From NCBI GenBank assembly GCA_048213135.1, contig PS015098.1, forward strand, positions 123,965 to 175,246: 51,282 bases of DNA. Reading direction: 5' to 3'. The position numbers were made by a program, and so were the translations under genes. Shown here piece by piece: positions 1 to 10,967 of the stretch (its first letter is position 1; the number at the start of each line of letters is the position of its first letter). The DNA is from Reclinomonas americana ATCC 50394. Lineage: Eukaryota; Jakobida; Jakobea; Jakobida. The notes beneath the pieces were generated by a model. It saw only the letters and a program-made list of their open reading frames with translations, was not told where the DNA came from and ran no database searches.

Positions 1-100
1 CGCAACTTGAACGTGTCATACATGGTGGTGACGGGGATCGGAAGCTCCACAGCCGGAGTTGTAATCAGCTGCTCAAAGTATCGTCCATTGCGCCACACAC

Positions 101-138
<38 letters not shown>

Positions 139-446
139 AAGAAGNNNNNNNNNNNNNNNNNNNNCAAAGAGAGAGAGAGAGGAAAGAGACAAAGAGAAGA
201 GTGTGTGAGTCTCTCAGCTGATGCGTCTCTTGTGTGGTCGCCAATGTCTGACGCGCGTGGACATGACAACTGCACACTGCATCACTTGCTTTCTTGTCTC
301 TTGTCTATTGTCTTGTCTTGTCTTCCTCTCTTATCTTTATGTGTCTGTGTGTGTTGCTCACCATCGCCAATGTTGCGGCCTTGCTGATCGACCTCCGCAA
401 AGTGTGCGTACTCGGGGATGACTTGTGACGATTCTCCTGCTCCCAT
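1..446 (-). CDS. Long-chain acyl-CoA synthetase-like protein, N-terminal part (runs off the left edge)
   Basis: Exons 446-362 and 100-1 (continuing outside the window) join in phase across an intron that holds a 20-N gap. The start is the ATG at 446-444. The first exon ends in a GTGAGC donor and the second follows a CTCTCAG acceptor. The 61 visible residues run from MGAGESSQ through VWRNGRYFEQLITTP to VTTMYDTFKL. A short N-terminal segment with a 'TTP...TTMYDTF' pattern resembles the region just before the first AMP-binding block of eukaryotic long-chain acyl-CoA synthetases, which activate fatty acids to CoA thioesters at membranes. That assignment is inference, because all catalytic motifs (P-loop-like STGTTG, A8) lie outside the window. 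The exon pair itself is well supported. The gene is divergent from the PH-ARF gene, with 976 bp between the two start codons. Confidence 0.5.
101..361 (-). repeat. Intron microsatellite (GA/CT)n with a 20-N gap
   Basis: This is intron 1 of the acyl-CoA-synthetase-like gene. It contains a GA run on the plus strand (CT on the sense strand) interrupted by N at 145-164. The splice borders GTGAGC...CTCAG are intact. Confidence 0.7.
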
Positions 447-1422
447 TTGTGTTTTGTAGCTTGTTCTGCTCTTCTTTTAGTGTCTGTCTGTCTCTCTGCG
501 CGCGCTGAGAGTGTGCAAAGTTGTAAAACAATGCATTGATCCGAACAGGACAGCTGCGGGCAATTGTCCGCTCACGGTTTCTCGTGACCGCTGGAGCCTG
601 TATCGCGCAAGAAAGAAAATGAGACGATGCTGTGAGACGCAGAGCTGGTATGGCCTGTCGTTGAGCTGCGTTTCGACAGGAATTTCAATTTGCGACGTGC
701 GAGGTCGTCGTGGCGGCTGCGTGCAACTAGAGTTCTGCGGACCCGAGGGAGCACAAGTGATTGCTGTAGCAGCTGGCAGTCGTGCAGGCTTGCAGCAATG
801 GCGGATGTCGGAGGTGGATCCGGAGTCGTGTTCGGATTCGAGGTCGTCGTGGCCGCGCGCTGCATGCAACCAGAGTCCGTGCGCAGTTCTGCGGACCCAA
901 GGGTGCACAAGCAGCTGGCAGTCTTGCAGCGTTGGCACAATACAGTGGAACGCTGCGCATGCGTTTTCTCACGTGTTCGCGATCGGATTTGAGTTGCAGC
1001 TGCAGGCTCAGCAATGCGCGCCCTCACAATCCCTGAGGAGGGAGACGCAAGGCCCAATTCCGCGCTCATATCTGAGGAAGCAATTGGCCAGAGCACGCGC
1101 ACCGCCGTGCTCGAGTGTGCACAATATATCGAACTTCGCAGTCGTCGAACCATGGGCCCTCCCTGTCGTCGATGCAGCAGCACACAGCAGCGCTTCGTAT
1201 GAACAGATCTTGAGCAGCACATCGACGTACGCGTCATCTCGACGTTCAGTCTCTCCTCGTGCATTCTTCTCGCACCTCCGCAGCACCCTGCAGCAACCAC
1301 TCTACTCTATACTGCTCCACTATTCCGACAAGGAAAGAGAAGAGAAGACGCGAGAGGACACGACGACGTCTGCAGTCAAACTTTTTGTCATTGTGTGTGT
1401 TTTTCCGCGCGCGCGTGCACCA
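447..1422. promoter_or_regulatory. Divergent intergenic region with a degenerate direct repeat
   Basis: This interval separates the two divergent start codons at 446 and 1423, so it should hold both promoters. I see no TATA box placed convincingly. Two diverged copies of a segment of about 100 bp occur at roughly 698-803 and 838-937. They share blocks such as GAGGTCGTCGTGGC, GTTCTGCGGACCC and AGCTGGCAGTC. A long reading frame crosses the region, but its product is rich in Cys, Trp and Ser and looks non-coding. Confidence 0.4.
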
Positions 1423-4400
1423 ATGGAAGGCTCTGTTACTGTTCTCGCCGACAATGGTCCTCTCATGCGATATGCGACACCAGAGGAGGCGACGATTGTG
1501 GAGTGGTGGGGTGAGTGTCTCACTTGAGAGAGAGAGAGAGAGTGGTGTGTGTGTGAGAGAGAGAGAGTACTGATTGAGGGAGCGCTGTGTGCAGTCAGTG
1601 TGAGAGTGAGGAGTATGTGTGTGCGTAGGGAATGAGAGAGAAGAGAGCACTGAGTGTAAGACATGAATGCCATTTAGTCAATCACTTTCTTTCTCTCTGC
1701 CTCCCTCCCTCTCCCTCTCTACCTCGTGCACTTGTTCTCTCATTGACTCAGTCCCTCGTTGCAGAGTCGCACTCATACACACTCTGCCTTGCACACTCCC
1801 TTCCTCTCTCTCTCTCTCTCAGACACACTCCCTCACTCATTCTCCTTCTCGCCCTCTCCCTCTCCAGTCATTCACTCACTCAGTCCCTCGTTGCACGACA
1901 GTTGCACTCATTCACACTCTGTCTTGCACACTCCCTTCCTCTCTCACTCTCTCTCACAGACACACTCCCTTACTCATTCTCCTTCTCGCCCTCTCCCTCT
2001 CCAGTCATTCGTTCACTCAGTCCCTCGTTGCAGAGTTTGCACTCAAACACTCATACACACTCATCCTTCCTCTCTCTCACAGACACACTCCCTTACTCAT
2101 TCTCCTTCTCACCCTCTCCCCCCCAGTGCTGCGCGGATTCAAGGTGTTCTGCTACCCTGCACGAACGGTGAGTCTGTACACTTCTCTCTCTATGTTCTTC
2201 CTCCCCTCCCTTCACTCACACCCACTCCCTTGCTGACAACAAGGCCCCCGTGTACACCGGTGTCATCTCCCTCCTCGAGTGCACCTCTGTGTGCCGCTCC
2301 TTCCCGCCCGACTTTATCATTTCGCGACCGGAGGAGAAGGGCGGGACGGTGGTGGTGCGTGCGGCCTCGGATGATGAGCGGGAGATGTGGGTGGCCACAC
2401 TGGAGAGTCTGCTGGCGGCGTCGCTGGAGCTGCGTGAGCGAAAGCAGCGGGAGGAGGAGTTGGAGCGCAAGGTGGCCAGGCATCAGGCGAAGATTGCGGA
2501 GGAGTTGCACAAGCAGCAGGTATGGGAGGAGAAGGGGGGAAAGGAGGCAAGGGAAGGGGAGGGAGAGATGTGCTCTCTCGCCACTCCTTGCCGCTCATTT
2601 TGCTCCTCTCCTCGTCCTCGTATCGCATAATCTTTCATCCCGTCTGTTGCCGTGACCAGCAGGGCAGGTGCTCGTGCTCCCCTCATTGCCACCTCGCTAC
2701 ATCGTCGCATCGCATAATCCTTTCACGCACTCGTTGCTCTGTTCTCCTGCTTCGCTCTTCATCAAGAGTTTTTCCGTGCGCTGTGTTGTGGGAATTCTAC
2801 TCATCTGTCACCACATGATCCATTCAACAGCTTGTTATTACTCTGTCGAGTGGCAAACTCGCTTCCGTCCTCTAATGCTCTTCTCGTGCGTTCTGTCATC
2901 CAGCGTCAATATTGCTTGTTGCTTGGTGTTCATTGCCTTCGCCTCCGTGCGCCACCCTGCACCCCTCATTCGCATGGTCTATTCTTCTGCAAGTTGTGCT
3001 GTCGAGCAAGAAGTGTGCCTCTGTGCTGTGGTCGTCAGTTGTCTTCTTGCTCCACATTTGCTCCCTTCTACGAGTTTTTCTGTGCCACCCTTACTCTTTT
3101 CTCCCCCTCCCTTCCCTCTCTCCCCCTGCCCCCTCTCCTTCCCCCTCTCCTTCCCCCTCTCGTTCCCCCTCTCGTTCCCCCTCCCCTTCTCCCTCTCCTT
3201 CCCCCTCTCCTCATCCCCCTCCTTCTCCCTCGCCTCCCCGTTTCCCCCGCAGACCGCCCTTGCCGAAAAGCGCCTCTCCGCCGCCTTTGACGTTGCCATT
3301 CGCGGCGAGTACATCTGGAAGGCCTGCGACCGGAAACCAAAAGAAGTCCGACGATACCTCCGTCTCTCGTCCGACAGAACCAAGCTGCAAGTTGCGCTCT
3401 CTGCTTCCCTCTTCCCTCCCCCATCGCTACTCACCTTTCGAGGCGTGACACAGTGGGGACCATCGCCGAGCAGCATGACGTCGCAGCTGCTGCTGTCCGA
3501 GTGCAAGGCGCTCTTTCGCGGTGTGCAGACGGAAAACATGCGCAACGTGTGCACGCACATTGACGACGACGGCACAAATTGCTTCTCGGTGCTGACGCCC
3601 AAGCGAACACTGGACATTGCGTGCGAGTGCGTGGGAGATGGAAGGCACAGTCGTCCTTGTTTCGCAAGTTTTTCTCANNNNNNNNNNNNNNNNNNNNNNN
3701 NNNNNNNNNNNNNNNNNNNNNNNNNNNNNNNNNNNNNNNNNNNNNNNNNNNNNNNNNNNNNNNNNNNNNNNNNNNNNNNNNNNNNNNNNNNNNNNNNNNN
3801 NNNNNNNNNNNNNNNNNNNNNNNNNNNNNNNNNNNNNNNNNNNNNNNNNNNNNNNNNNNNNNNNNNNNNNNNNNNNNNNNNNNNNNNNNNNNNNNNNNNN
3901 NNNNNNNNNNNNNNNNNNNNNNNNNNNNNNNNNNNNNNNNNNNNNNNNNNNNNNNNNNNNNNNNNNNNNNNNNNNNNNNNNNNNNNNNNNNNNNNNNNNN
4001 NNNNNNNNNNNNNNNNNNNNNNNNNNNNNNNNNNNNNNNNNNNNNNNNNNNNNNNNNNNNNNNNNNNNNNNNNNNNNNNNNNNNNNNNNNNNNNNNNNNN
4101 NNNNNNNNNNNNNNNNNNNNNNNNNNNNNNNNNNNNNNNNNNNNNNNNNNNNNNNNNNNNNNNNNNNNNNNNNNNNNNNNNNNNNNNNNNNNNNNNNNNN
4201 NNNNNNNNNNNNNNNNNNNNNNNNNNNNNNNNNNNNNNNNNNNNNNNNNNNNNNNNNNNNNNNNNNNNNNNNNNNNNNNNNNNNNNNNNNNNNNNNNNNN
4301 NNNNNNNNNNNNNNNNNNNNNNNNNNNNNNNNNNNNNNNNNNNNNNNNNNNNNNNNNNNNNNNNNNNNNNNNNNNNNNNNNNNNNNNNNNNNNNNNNNNN

Positions 4401-5710
4401 NNNNNNNNNNNNNNNNNNNNNNNNNNNNNNNNNNNNNNNNNNNNNNNNNNNNNNNNNNNNNNNNNNNNNNNNNNNNNNNNNNNNNNNNNNNNNNNNNNNN
4501 NNNNNNNNNNNNNNNNNNNNNNNNNNNNNNNNNNNNNNTCTCGGCTCTCCCCCCTCTCTCTCGCTCTCCCCCTCTCGCTCTCCCCTCTCGCTCTCCCCTC
4601 TCTCGCTCTCCCCCTCTCGCTCTCCTTCCCTCTCACTCTCCTTCCCTCTCACTCTCCCCCTGTCGCTCTCTTGCTCACCCCTCTCTCTCCCCATCTCGTC
4701 AGATGCGCTCGACCAGTCGCGATTCGAGGAGGCGAGCAATGCGCTGCATGAGTTGCGTGCGTGTCTCTGCCCATTTCCCCTCTTTTTTCAATGGTCCTGA
4801 CTCTCTGTGGACGGCAGCATGTGCACGGTCCTGTCGAACAACATTCCACTGTTGATCCTCGCCAACAAGATAGACCAGGAAGGCGCGCCGTCGGCGGCCA
4901 TTCTGTCTTCCGCTCTGCGTCTGGATCGCCTGCGCAAGCGACGTGAACACACACTGATTATGACCTCGGCGTTTTTGGCAGGTTGGTGATTGCTCTCCCT
5001 CGTTCCCGTCTCCCTCTTTCCCCTCTCCCGGTTTCTCTTCTCCCTCTTTCCCCTCTCCCTCTTTCCATTCTACACACAGAACAGTTGAGAACAAAGAAAC
5101 CTCACCCTTCTCCGCATTGCGCAGAAAACACATATGTGGCACTCGATTGGATGATTCAGCGCATCAAGATTCAACGACGCACTGTCATGCAAGCCGTCAA
5201 GGAGAGTGCCGTTCGCGGTCTTCACCAGCTGCAGGCCGGTTTCGACATTTCAAAGCCTGCGCCGGCGGTGAACGGAACGGCGACGGCCACCTCTGCCGCT
5301 GCTGCAGCCAGTGGCGCCGCCGACGGGGCTGCAAAGACCAGGAAGCGTGGAGCCACGCTCGCGCAGCGCATGATTGCTGTCGACCAGACCAAGACCGCAA
5401 ACAGTTGCGATGCAGTTTGGGAGGGGAGAGGTAGTCTGGCTCTTGATGTTTACTCTTTTTTTTTATGTCAGCCTCAACACGAGTGCCTGCGTCGGGTGGC
5501 ACGCCGAATCCACTGGCCGCATCCGCCAATGCCCCCGCGCGGGTTCCGGCGCCCGCCACGTCAGCGCTGCCACCACCGCCCTCCGCACCTGCATCGTCAC
5601 GCTGGCCAACCCACCAAGCCTCCGCCGCCACCGCCGCCTCGCCTGCACAGGCACCGGCGTCACCGACTCCGGCACCACCGAGCTCGGCAGTACGCTCGCC
5701 TGTGCGATGA
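1423..5710 (+). CDS. Fusion of two PH domains with a C-terminal ARF-family GTPase (centre lost in gap)
   Basis: Exons are 1423-1510, 2127-2167, 2244-2519, 3253-3390, 3454-3620, [gap 3678-4538], 4703-4760, 4818-4981, 5125-5430 and 5472-5710. All visible junctions are phase-consistent. Residues 1 to about 110 form a PH domain (WWVLRGFKVFCYP at strand 1-2; final helix DEREMWVATLESLL), followed by a charged helix. A second PH-like domain starts near residue 145 (GEYIWKACDRKPKEVRRYL, then TKLQWG). After the gap comes the second half of an ARF/ARL fold: RFEEASNALHEL, LLILANKID (the G4 NKxD guanine-specificity motif), TSAFLAG in the place of G5, and the final helix VALDWMIQRI. The P-loop and switch regions must lie in the gap. 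An Ala/Pro/Ser-rich tail of about 130 residues follows. A role at membranes, with PH lipid binding and a GTPase switch, is inferred. One acceptor (2243) is AAG instead of CAG. Confidence 0.8.
1745..2126 (+). repeat. Pyrimidine-rich minisatellite, three units of about 135 bp, in intron 1 of the PH-ARF gene
   Basis: The phrase ACTCAGTCCCTCGTTGCA recurs at about 1746, 1878 and 2015, and a CTC-rich segment ending in an acceptor-like CTCTCC..CAG follows each copy. The last copy supplies the real acceptor at 2125-2126. Confidence 0.7.
3678..4538. other. Assembly gap (861 N)
   Basis: A run of N inside the PH-ARF gene. It hides the end of the second PH domain and the G1-G3 motifs of the GTPase. CT-rich low-complexity sequence flanks its right side. 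Confidence 0.99.
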
Positions 5711-6255
5711 TGTCGTGGAGAAGATTTTTGAGATATTCTTTCTTGTTTTACCCACACGGCTTGCCTGCTGGTGTGTCTTTTTTTTTTCTCTTTCTACGCT
5801 CGCTGCTACTACAACATCAAAAATGGAGACAAAATAATCATCGCCCATTGTCGACCATCAGCGTTGATCCTGCGTGTGTGCGAGGTCAGCAAGGGGAGGG
5901 CGACAAGGAGAAGGAGGCGGAAAACAAGAAGGAGAAAGAAGGACGTACAAGAACAATAGCCACATCACATGAAGGGGGAGGAAGGTCACATCGATGCGTC
6001 ACGCAAATCACGCGACGCGAGAGAGGGAGGCAAAGAGGATGACAGTTGCGTGCGTGTGCGAGAGAGAGATGGAGGTTGCATGAAACGAATAAGAGCAAGA
6101 GGAAGAGAAAGAGGACAAGAAGAGGAAAGAGACGAGTCTTGGGATGAGAATAAAGGAGAGAAACGGGAGGTATAAAAAAGAGGAGGAGCAGATGAGAGAA
6201 AACCCCTCCCGGAACAAGGAGGAAGCGAGAAACGGGAGATCAGGGTGCGCAGTCG
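5711..6255. other. Intergenic stretch, 3' side of the PH-ARF gene
   Basis: This is probably 3' UTR and spacer. It contains a GA-rich low-complexity block at 5880-6255. I see no convincing coding exon here. Confidence 0.4.
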
Positions 6256-6809
6256 TCAGAGGAGAGAGGTAGTGAAAACGACAGAAACCGAGGAGGAGCC
6301 GCAGAACATCCAAAAACAAGAAGGAGAAAGAAGGACGTGTGTCAACAAACCTGGCACCGTCGGCGGTCTGGCCACCCGCATCAACAACGGCAGATGCCTC
6401 TCGCAAAACGCCTCCGTGCCCTCCCACACATGCGGAACGGCCAGCCATCGCCTTTCCCCTCCAGCAGTCGACGACGACGACGCCACAGAAGCTACTCTCC
6501 TCTGCTGCGCACGCTTTCCCTTGCCAGACTTGCCTCCACCCTGCTGCTGTTGCGGAGCTGCTGCTGCTGCTGCTACTGGCGACGACGACGAGGCAGAAGA
6601 AGAAGGCGGAGGTGGTGGAGAAGACGAGCTCTCCCTCGCTCCCTCCTGCGTCGACGACAACTCCTCGCCGCACGTCTGACACACCAAATGAATCGACTCC
6701 AGCGATGGCGATGCCCAGGCCCATCGTCGTGAGGTGGTCTCCAGGTGCTGGCTCAGCACTGAGGGAGTGATGGCGCGTGCGGGTGGCAGTGTTCGTGGTT
6801 CCACTGAGG

Positions 6810-6850
<41 letters not shown>

Positions 6851-7232
6851 GAGGAGGAGGAAGGAAGGGAAGGAGGAGGAGGAGGGAGGGAGGAAGGAAN
6901 NNNNNNNNNNNNNNNNNNNNNNNNNNNNNNNNNNNNNNNNNNNNNNNNNNNNNNNNNNNNNNNNNNNNNNNNNNNNNNNNNNNNNNNNNNNNNNNNNNNN
7001 NNNNNNNNNNNNTCTCTCTCTCCTTATCCTCCTCCTCCTCTCTCTCTCTTTCTCTCTCTCTCACTCACAAACTGAAACACCAACGTCGCGGCCATCGACA
7101 CGGCCACCACGAGCGCGGGAGCAGACAGAAGGCCAAGAGGAGCAACACACCCAGTGCTGCAGAGAGGGAGAGAAGCACAACAGTGGCGGAGATGCCGGCC
7201 AGGTCTCCTCCTGTTGTTTCCATTTGTCAAGT
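6256..7232 (-). CDS. Unresolved minus-strand locus: one transmembrane exon plus a Cys-rich, low-complexity exon
   Basis: Two exon-like pieces flank a 113-N gap (6900-7012). The upstream piece starts at an ATG around 7222 (METTGGDLAGIS...) and encodes a strong hydrophobic helix, ALGVLLLLAFCLL. It ends at a consensus GTGAGTGAG donor near 7067. The downstream piece (about 6804-6350) has gene-like third-position GC. It shows HLVCQTCGEEL, a Ser/Pro/Ala/Gln stretch, then VPHVWEGTEAFCERHLPLL. The C-x2-C and C-x2-H pairs could bind zinc. The obvious donor and acceptor put the downstream piece in a different frame, so an exon may be missing in the gap or these may be two genes. I do not recognise the family. 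Confidence 0.3.
6900..7012. other. Assembly gap (113 N)
   Basis: A run of N with (GA)n/(GGA)n on the left and (TC)n on the right. The flanks are inverted copies of similar low-complexity sequence. Confidence 0.99.
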
Positions 7233-7657
7233 GAGAAGTGAGAGGGGACAGACCCATTGTCAACTTCGACTTCGTCATGCATGCAGCTGCTGCTGTCTTT
7301 CTTATCGTTCTTAACTCGTGAAACGCTGTTCGCCTTTGTAATATACATCAAATTCGCGCGCGCGCCTTGCTGTGACAACCCTGTGGGCTTATAACGTTAA
7401 CCGTCGGCAAGGGATTTGTGGACATTTGTCGCATTTGGAATGCGGTGTATGAAGTGTTTTGTTTGTTTAGTGCCCTTCGCCCTTGACTCCAGATCTTGCA
7501 ATTGACACTTGTACACGTGACGTCGACTGTTGACCCTTATAATTAGCTTAGCAGAGCAACTATCGGAAGTCAAGCTCGGTCAAACCGAAGACGCATGCAC
7601 AAGAATCATTGTACAATATCGATGGTGGTGCAGATACAAAGGTCAAAGAGTCAAGGA
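7233..7657. other. Intergenic spacer
   Basis: AT-richer than its surroundings, with TTATAACGTTAAC near 7390. I see no coding exon. It lies between the start of the unresolved locus and the stop of the first tandem membrane-protein gene, so it may hold a promoter for the former. Confidence 0.4.
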
Positions 7658-7927
7658 TTATGGTGCACGTGGCTCTTGCTTGACATCGTCCTTGTTTTGC
7701 AGAGTACCTGCCGCGCTACCGTGAGGACTCAGTGGCGTTGTGTTGGTAGCTCCGCCCACGCGCATGGCGTCTGTGGCTGCAGCAGTAGGAGAAACATGTG
7801 TCAGAGCCGATCGTGACGACGAGGCAACGGCAATCGTATTTCGCAACTCAATCTGGTGATGTTTCTTGGCCGCCTTGCGGCGGCCGCAGTTGTCGCGACG
7901 AAAACGACCTCCGATGATTGCAACGGA

Positions 7928-7961
<34 letters not shown>

Positions 7962-10770
7962 GTGGTGGTGGTGGTGGTGATGATGGGGACAACCGAAGAG
8001 GCTGAGCGGTGGCAGAGGCAATGGAATCCGCAGCGAGCGCAGCAGGTTGATCCTGTGAATAGGAGAGTGTCAGAAAATTGAAGCAGCTTACAGCACAGCA
8101 GTCACAAAGCACCTTTTCGCTTGATACGCCCAAGCCATCGTTCGAGCGCCGCCGTTTCTTCGGTGGGCCGTCATCGCCACCGACAAGACCATCTCGTTGG
8201 TCCACTGTCCGCTTGTCGCCAGTATGCGGTTCCCCATTACTCATTTCCGCAGCCGCAGTATCGACGGGGGGAGCAGCCGCCGACTCTGCCGTTGGCGCGT
8301 GGCTGGTTGCGCGCCGACGCTTGACAGCAGCTTCTGACGGCGGCCGTTCTTCACCTGGGGGAGTTGTCATGGACGCCGCTGACTCTGCCGTTGGCGCGTG
8401 GCTGGTTGCGCGCCGACGCTTGACAGCACCTTCTGACGGCGGCCGTTCTTCACCTGGGGGAGTTGTCATGGAAGCCGCTGACTCTGCCGTTGGCGCGTGG
8501 CTGGTTGCGCGCCGACTCTTGACAGCAGCTTCTGACGGCGGCCGTTCTTCACCTGGGGGAGTCGTCATGGTTGTGGAGACAGAGTGCGGTCTCTTGCGAC
8601 CCCTCTCATCCGCAGACGGCGCCGCGGCTGGACGCTTTCCAGTTGCCTGCAAGGTGCAGCGAGCGATAAGTAGCGAATGGTGCAACGCGAAGCACATGCA
8701 CACGTACCGAGCGTCGCGGTCGAGGAGATGCCGCAGCACTTATTTCTACATCTCGCACTGGCAGTGAGATATTAACGTTAGAGACAACGCACGCGTTGTG
8801 TACAGTTGTATACTTACCAGTTGGGGAGACGGAGTGCGAGGCAGCGAGGAAGCGAGAATCGGCTGAGCAGCTGCTATGGCAGCAGTTGGCGCCGACTTCT
8901 GCCGTGACAAACACAGCGAACACATATCAGCGACACGCGAAAACCATCAGTGGTGACAACACATTTGTGCGCACGAACCGTACGACGGGATGAGCTGACA
9001 CGAATGTCTGCAGCATATCGAAACCATCAACACACTTCTTGGCATGACTCATAACGAAAAGCAACACCCACCCAGTTCACCGCTTTGTGGAGTCGAGTTG
9101 CTGGCTTGTTCGACGCTGCTTGCAGTTCTCCTTGTGCGTGGGGAGGCGAGTGGCGGCACCACAGCGACTGAATCCGATAGAGGTGGCGATGCCTGTGGTG
9201 GAGAAGTAAGGAACAAATGCTGCACAGACAGAATCTCCAGCATGACGCACCTCCTGGCGCCGCTGCCTAGGCCTGTACCGAGTACCGTTCTCCTGCACAG
9301 CAGCCACTCCTCCAGCCGGCGGCGGCGGGGGCGGCGAAATCGACGGCAATGACGATGGTGGAGGAGGCTGTGACGCGCATATTCAATGAGATTTCAGTAC
9401 GACCAAGCCACACAACGATAACGTTGTCGGTGTACACTTACGGTTGGTAGTCTTCGCATCTCTCTTGTCGCCCTGTCAGTTACCGGTGGTGCAGGATCGA
9501 TGGCTGATCTGCTGGAAACAACGATACGTTATAAAGAAATCGTGCAAGGCGGGCCCGGGGGTGGCCACCGTAACTTGGTTCCGCGACGACTGCTTGACGG
9601 TGGGGAATCACTCTCAGACTGCTTCGCTGCCGGCGGTGATGACGGGGCGGCGGCAGTTGCAGTCTTGGAAGACAGTTTCGCGGCAGCCGGCGATTGTGGA
9701 GCGGCAGCAGTTGGGCGAGTTGCTGCTGCGGGAACCCCCTTGGTCACATGCGGAGATGTCTGAGCGTCTACCGCGGGGCGAGTTCGTGCATTTGAAGGCT
9801 GTCGGAGTGCCACTCTTGCCGCGAGTGCTGGCGGCGGTGGTGGTGGTGGCGATGGCTGTCGTCTTGGGGGTGCTGGCGGCGGGCGTCGTCCTGGATCCGG
9901 AGGCGGAGGTGGTGGTGGTGGTGGTGGCGGCGGTGGCTACGGGGAGCAGGACCAGGCGACTTCAGTACCGGCGATCATTCAATTGCAAGCAGACTCATGT
10001 CAGCTTGTACTCACCAAAGTCGGCGGAGCTGGATGAGGCTGCGCAGTGATTGCACCACCGGCTGTGTCGACGTCTCGCCTGAGTAGCCAGACAACCAGCA
10101 CCACTGCTTGCACCACATACTGCACAGTGAACAGGATTGCAGCAAGGAACACAGAGTACGGCGCGGTGTTGGTGACAAGCAGGTTTCCAAAGACCGAGGC
10201 ACCGGCAGACAACATCAGTATCAACGCAGGGCGTTGCACGAGCCTTTGCACGTTTCCAGCCAACAATCGCAAACGAAGCCGTTGCAGCACCGGCAACAAG
10301 CACAAGAGGCGGACTCCAACCACGTTCATGACAAGCAGCACAAGCGCGCCTGCAACTACCGCCCATCCATCGGCGATGACCTCATATGCATGCAGTCCTC
10401 GCACTATCGCAGTCAACAGTATCCAAACGATGTATCCGCACAGCACTGAGTACGCGATCAGTTTGTCAACAGCATCCAGCTGCCACAACCACGCGCGTGT
10501 GCGACGTGCAACAGCATGCAGCACATCTCTCAGTAAGTAAAACAAGAATGTCACCCCCACCGCGATGGCGAGGAGCAGGTAATAAGGGAGCAATGCGACA
10601 TGTTTCTGCAACATCCAACCCACGAAAAAAACACGGGAGAGAGAGAGAAAGAGAGTCAGGAAAAATGCATGATCTGGTCGGTTATTGTGACATGTGCACG
10701 CAAGCAAGCTCACCGCCAGTGTGATGCAGACTCTTAACGTCCTCCTCACGATCGACTTGGTTGCCTCCAT
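7658..10770 (-). CDS. Tandem membrane-protein family, copy 1: multipass N-terminus, long disordered tail
   Basis: There are twelve exons: 10770-10714, 10605-10015, 9936-9575, 9508-9442, 9367-9251, 9130-9081, 9007-8979, 8898-8818, 8745-8708, 8646-8113, 8052-7848 and 7776-7658, giving about 749 residues. Most boundaries are confirmed by alignment with copy 2. Residues 20-216 carry about five hydrophobic segments, including the shared WQLDAVDKLIAYSVL. The remaining 500 or so residues are Pro/Ser/Ala/Thr-rich. The tail has basic clusters (GRKRPHS, PPKKRRRSN), a 33-residue unit repeated three times, a polyproline run, and a conserved C-terminus with TNTTPLSPHG and VKQEP. The junction 9251/9130 and the frame of exons 9130-8818 are uncertain: relative to copy 2, one C is missing near 8824. 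I do not recognise the family. The nuclear-type motifs suggest, but do not prove, a nuclear-membrane role. Confidence 0.7.
8272..8568 (-). repeat. Three tandem copies of a 99-bp coding unit
   Basis: The units are 8568-8470, 8469-8371 and 8370-8272. Each encodes 33 residues starting MTTPPGEERPPSE and containing RRATSHAPTAESAA. The copies differ at only a few bases. The paralogue at 10968-13870 has a single diverged copy, so the expansion is specific to this gene. Confidence 0.95.
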
Positions 10771-10967
10771 GCTTTGCGCGAAGGGCGATGTCTCCTGCAC
10801 GCCGTGCGTTGTGTGTTCGGTTTGCATGACAGGACATGTCGACGGCCTTCCGCCCCGTGCTGTGTTCCTATCAACAACGACTCCCCAGAAGATGCCGTAC
10901 TGCCTTGCTTGCTGCTGTTCTTTCTAGCCCGTCAGCTGTTGTTTTCAAATTCACTCATGCCGATCAT

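Noticed and set aside
511-1422. Long open frame upstream of and in frame with the PH-ARF start
   Set aside because: The composition (many Cys, Trp, Ser and Arg, no repeats of a domain) and several equally long frames on both strands point to chance in GC-rich DNA. The PH domain is complete from the ATG at 1423.
1632-2236. Open frames rich in Ser/Leu in the CT repeats
   Set aside because: They are translations of pyrimidine microsatellites inside intron 1.
7066-7232. A 22-bp intron that would put the membrane exon in frame with the Cys-pair exon
   Set aside because: No other intron here is shorter than about 56 bp, so a 22-bp intron is not credible.
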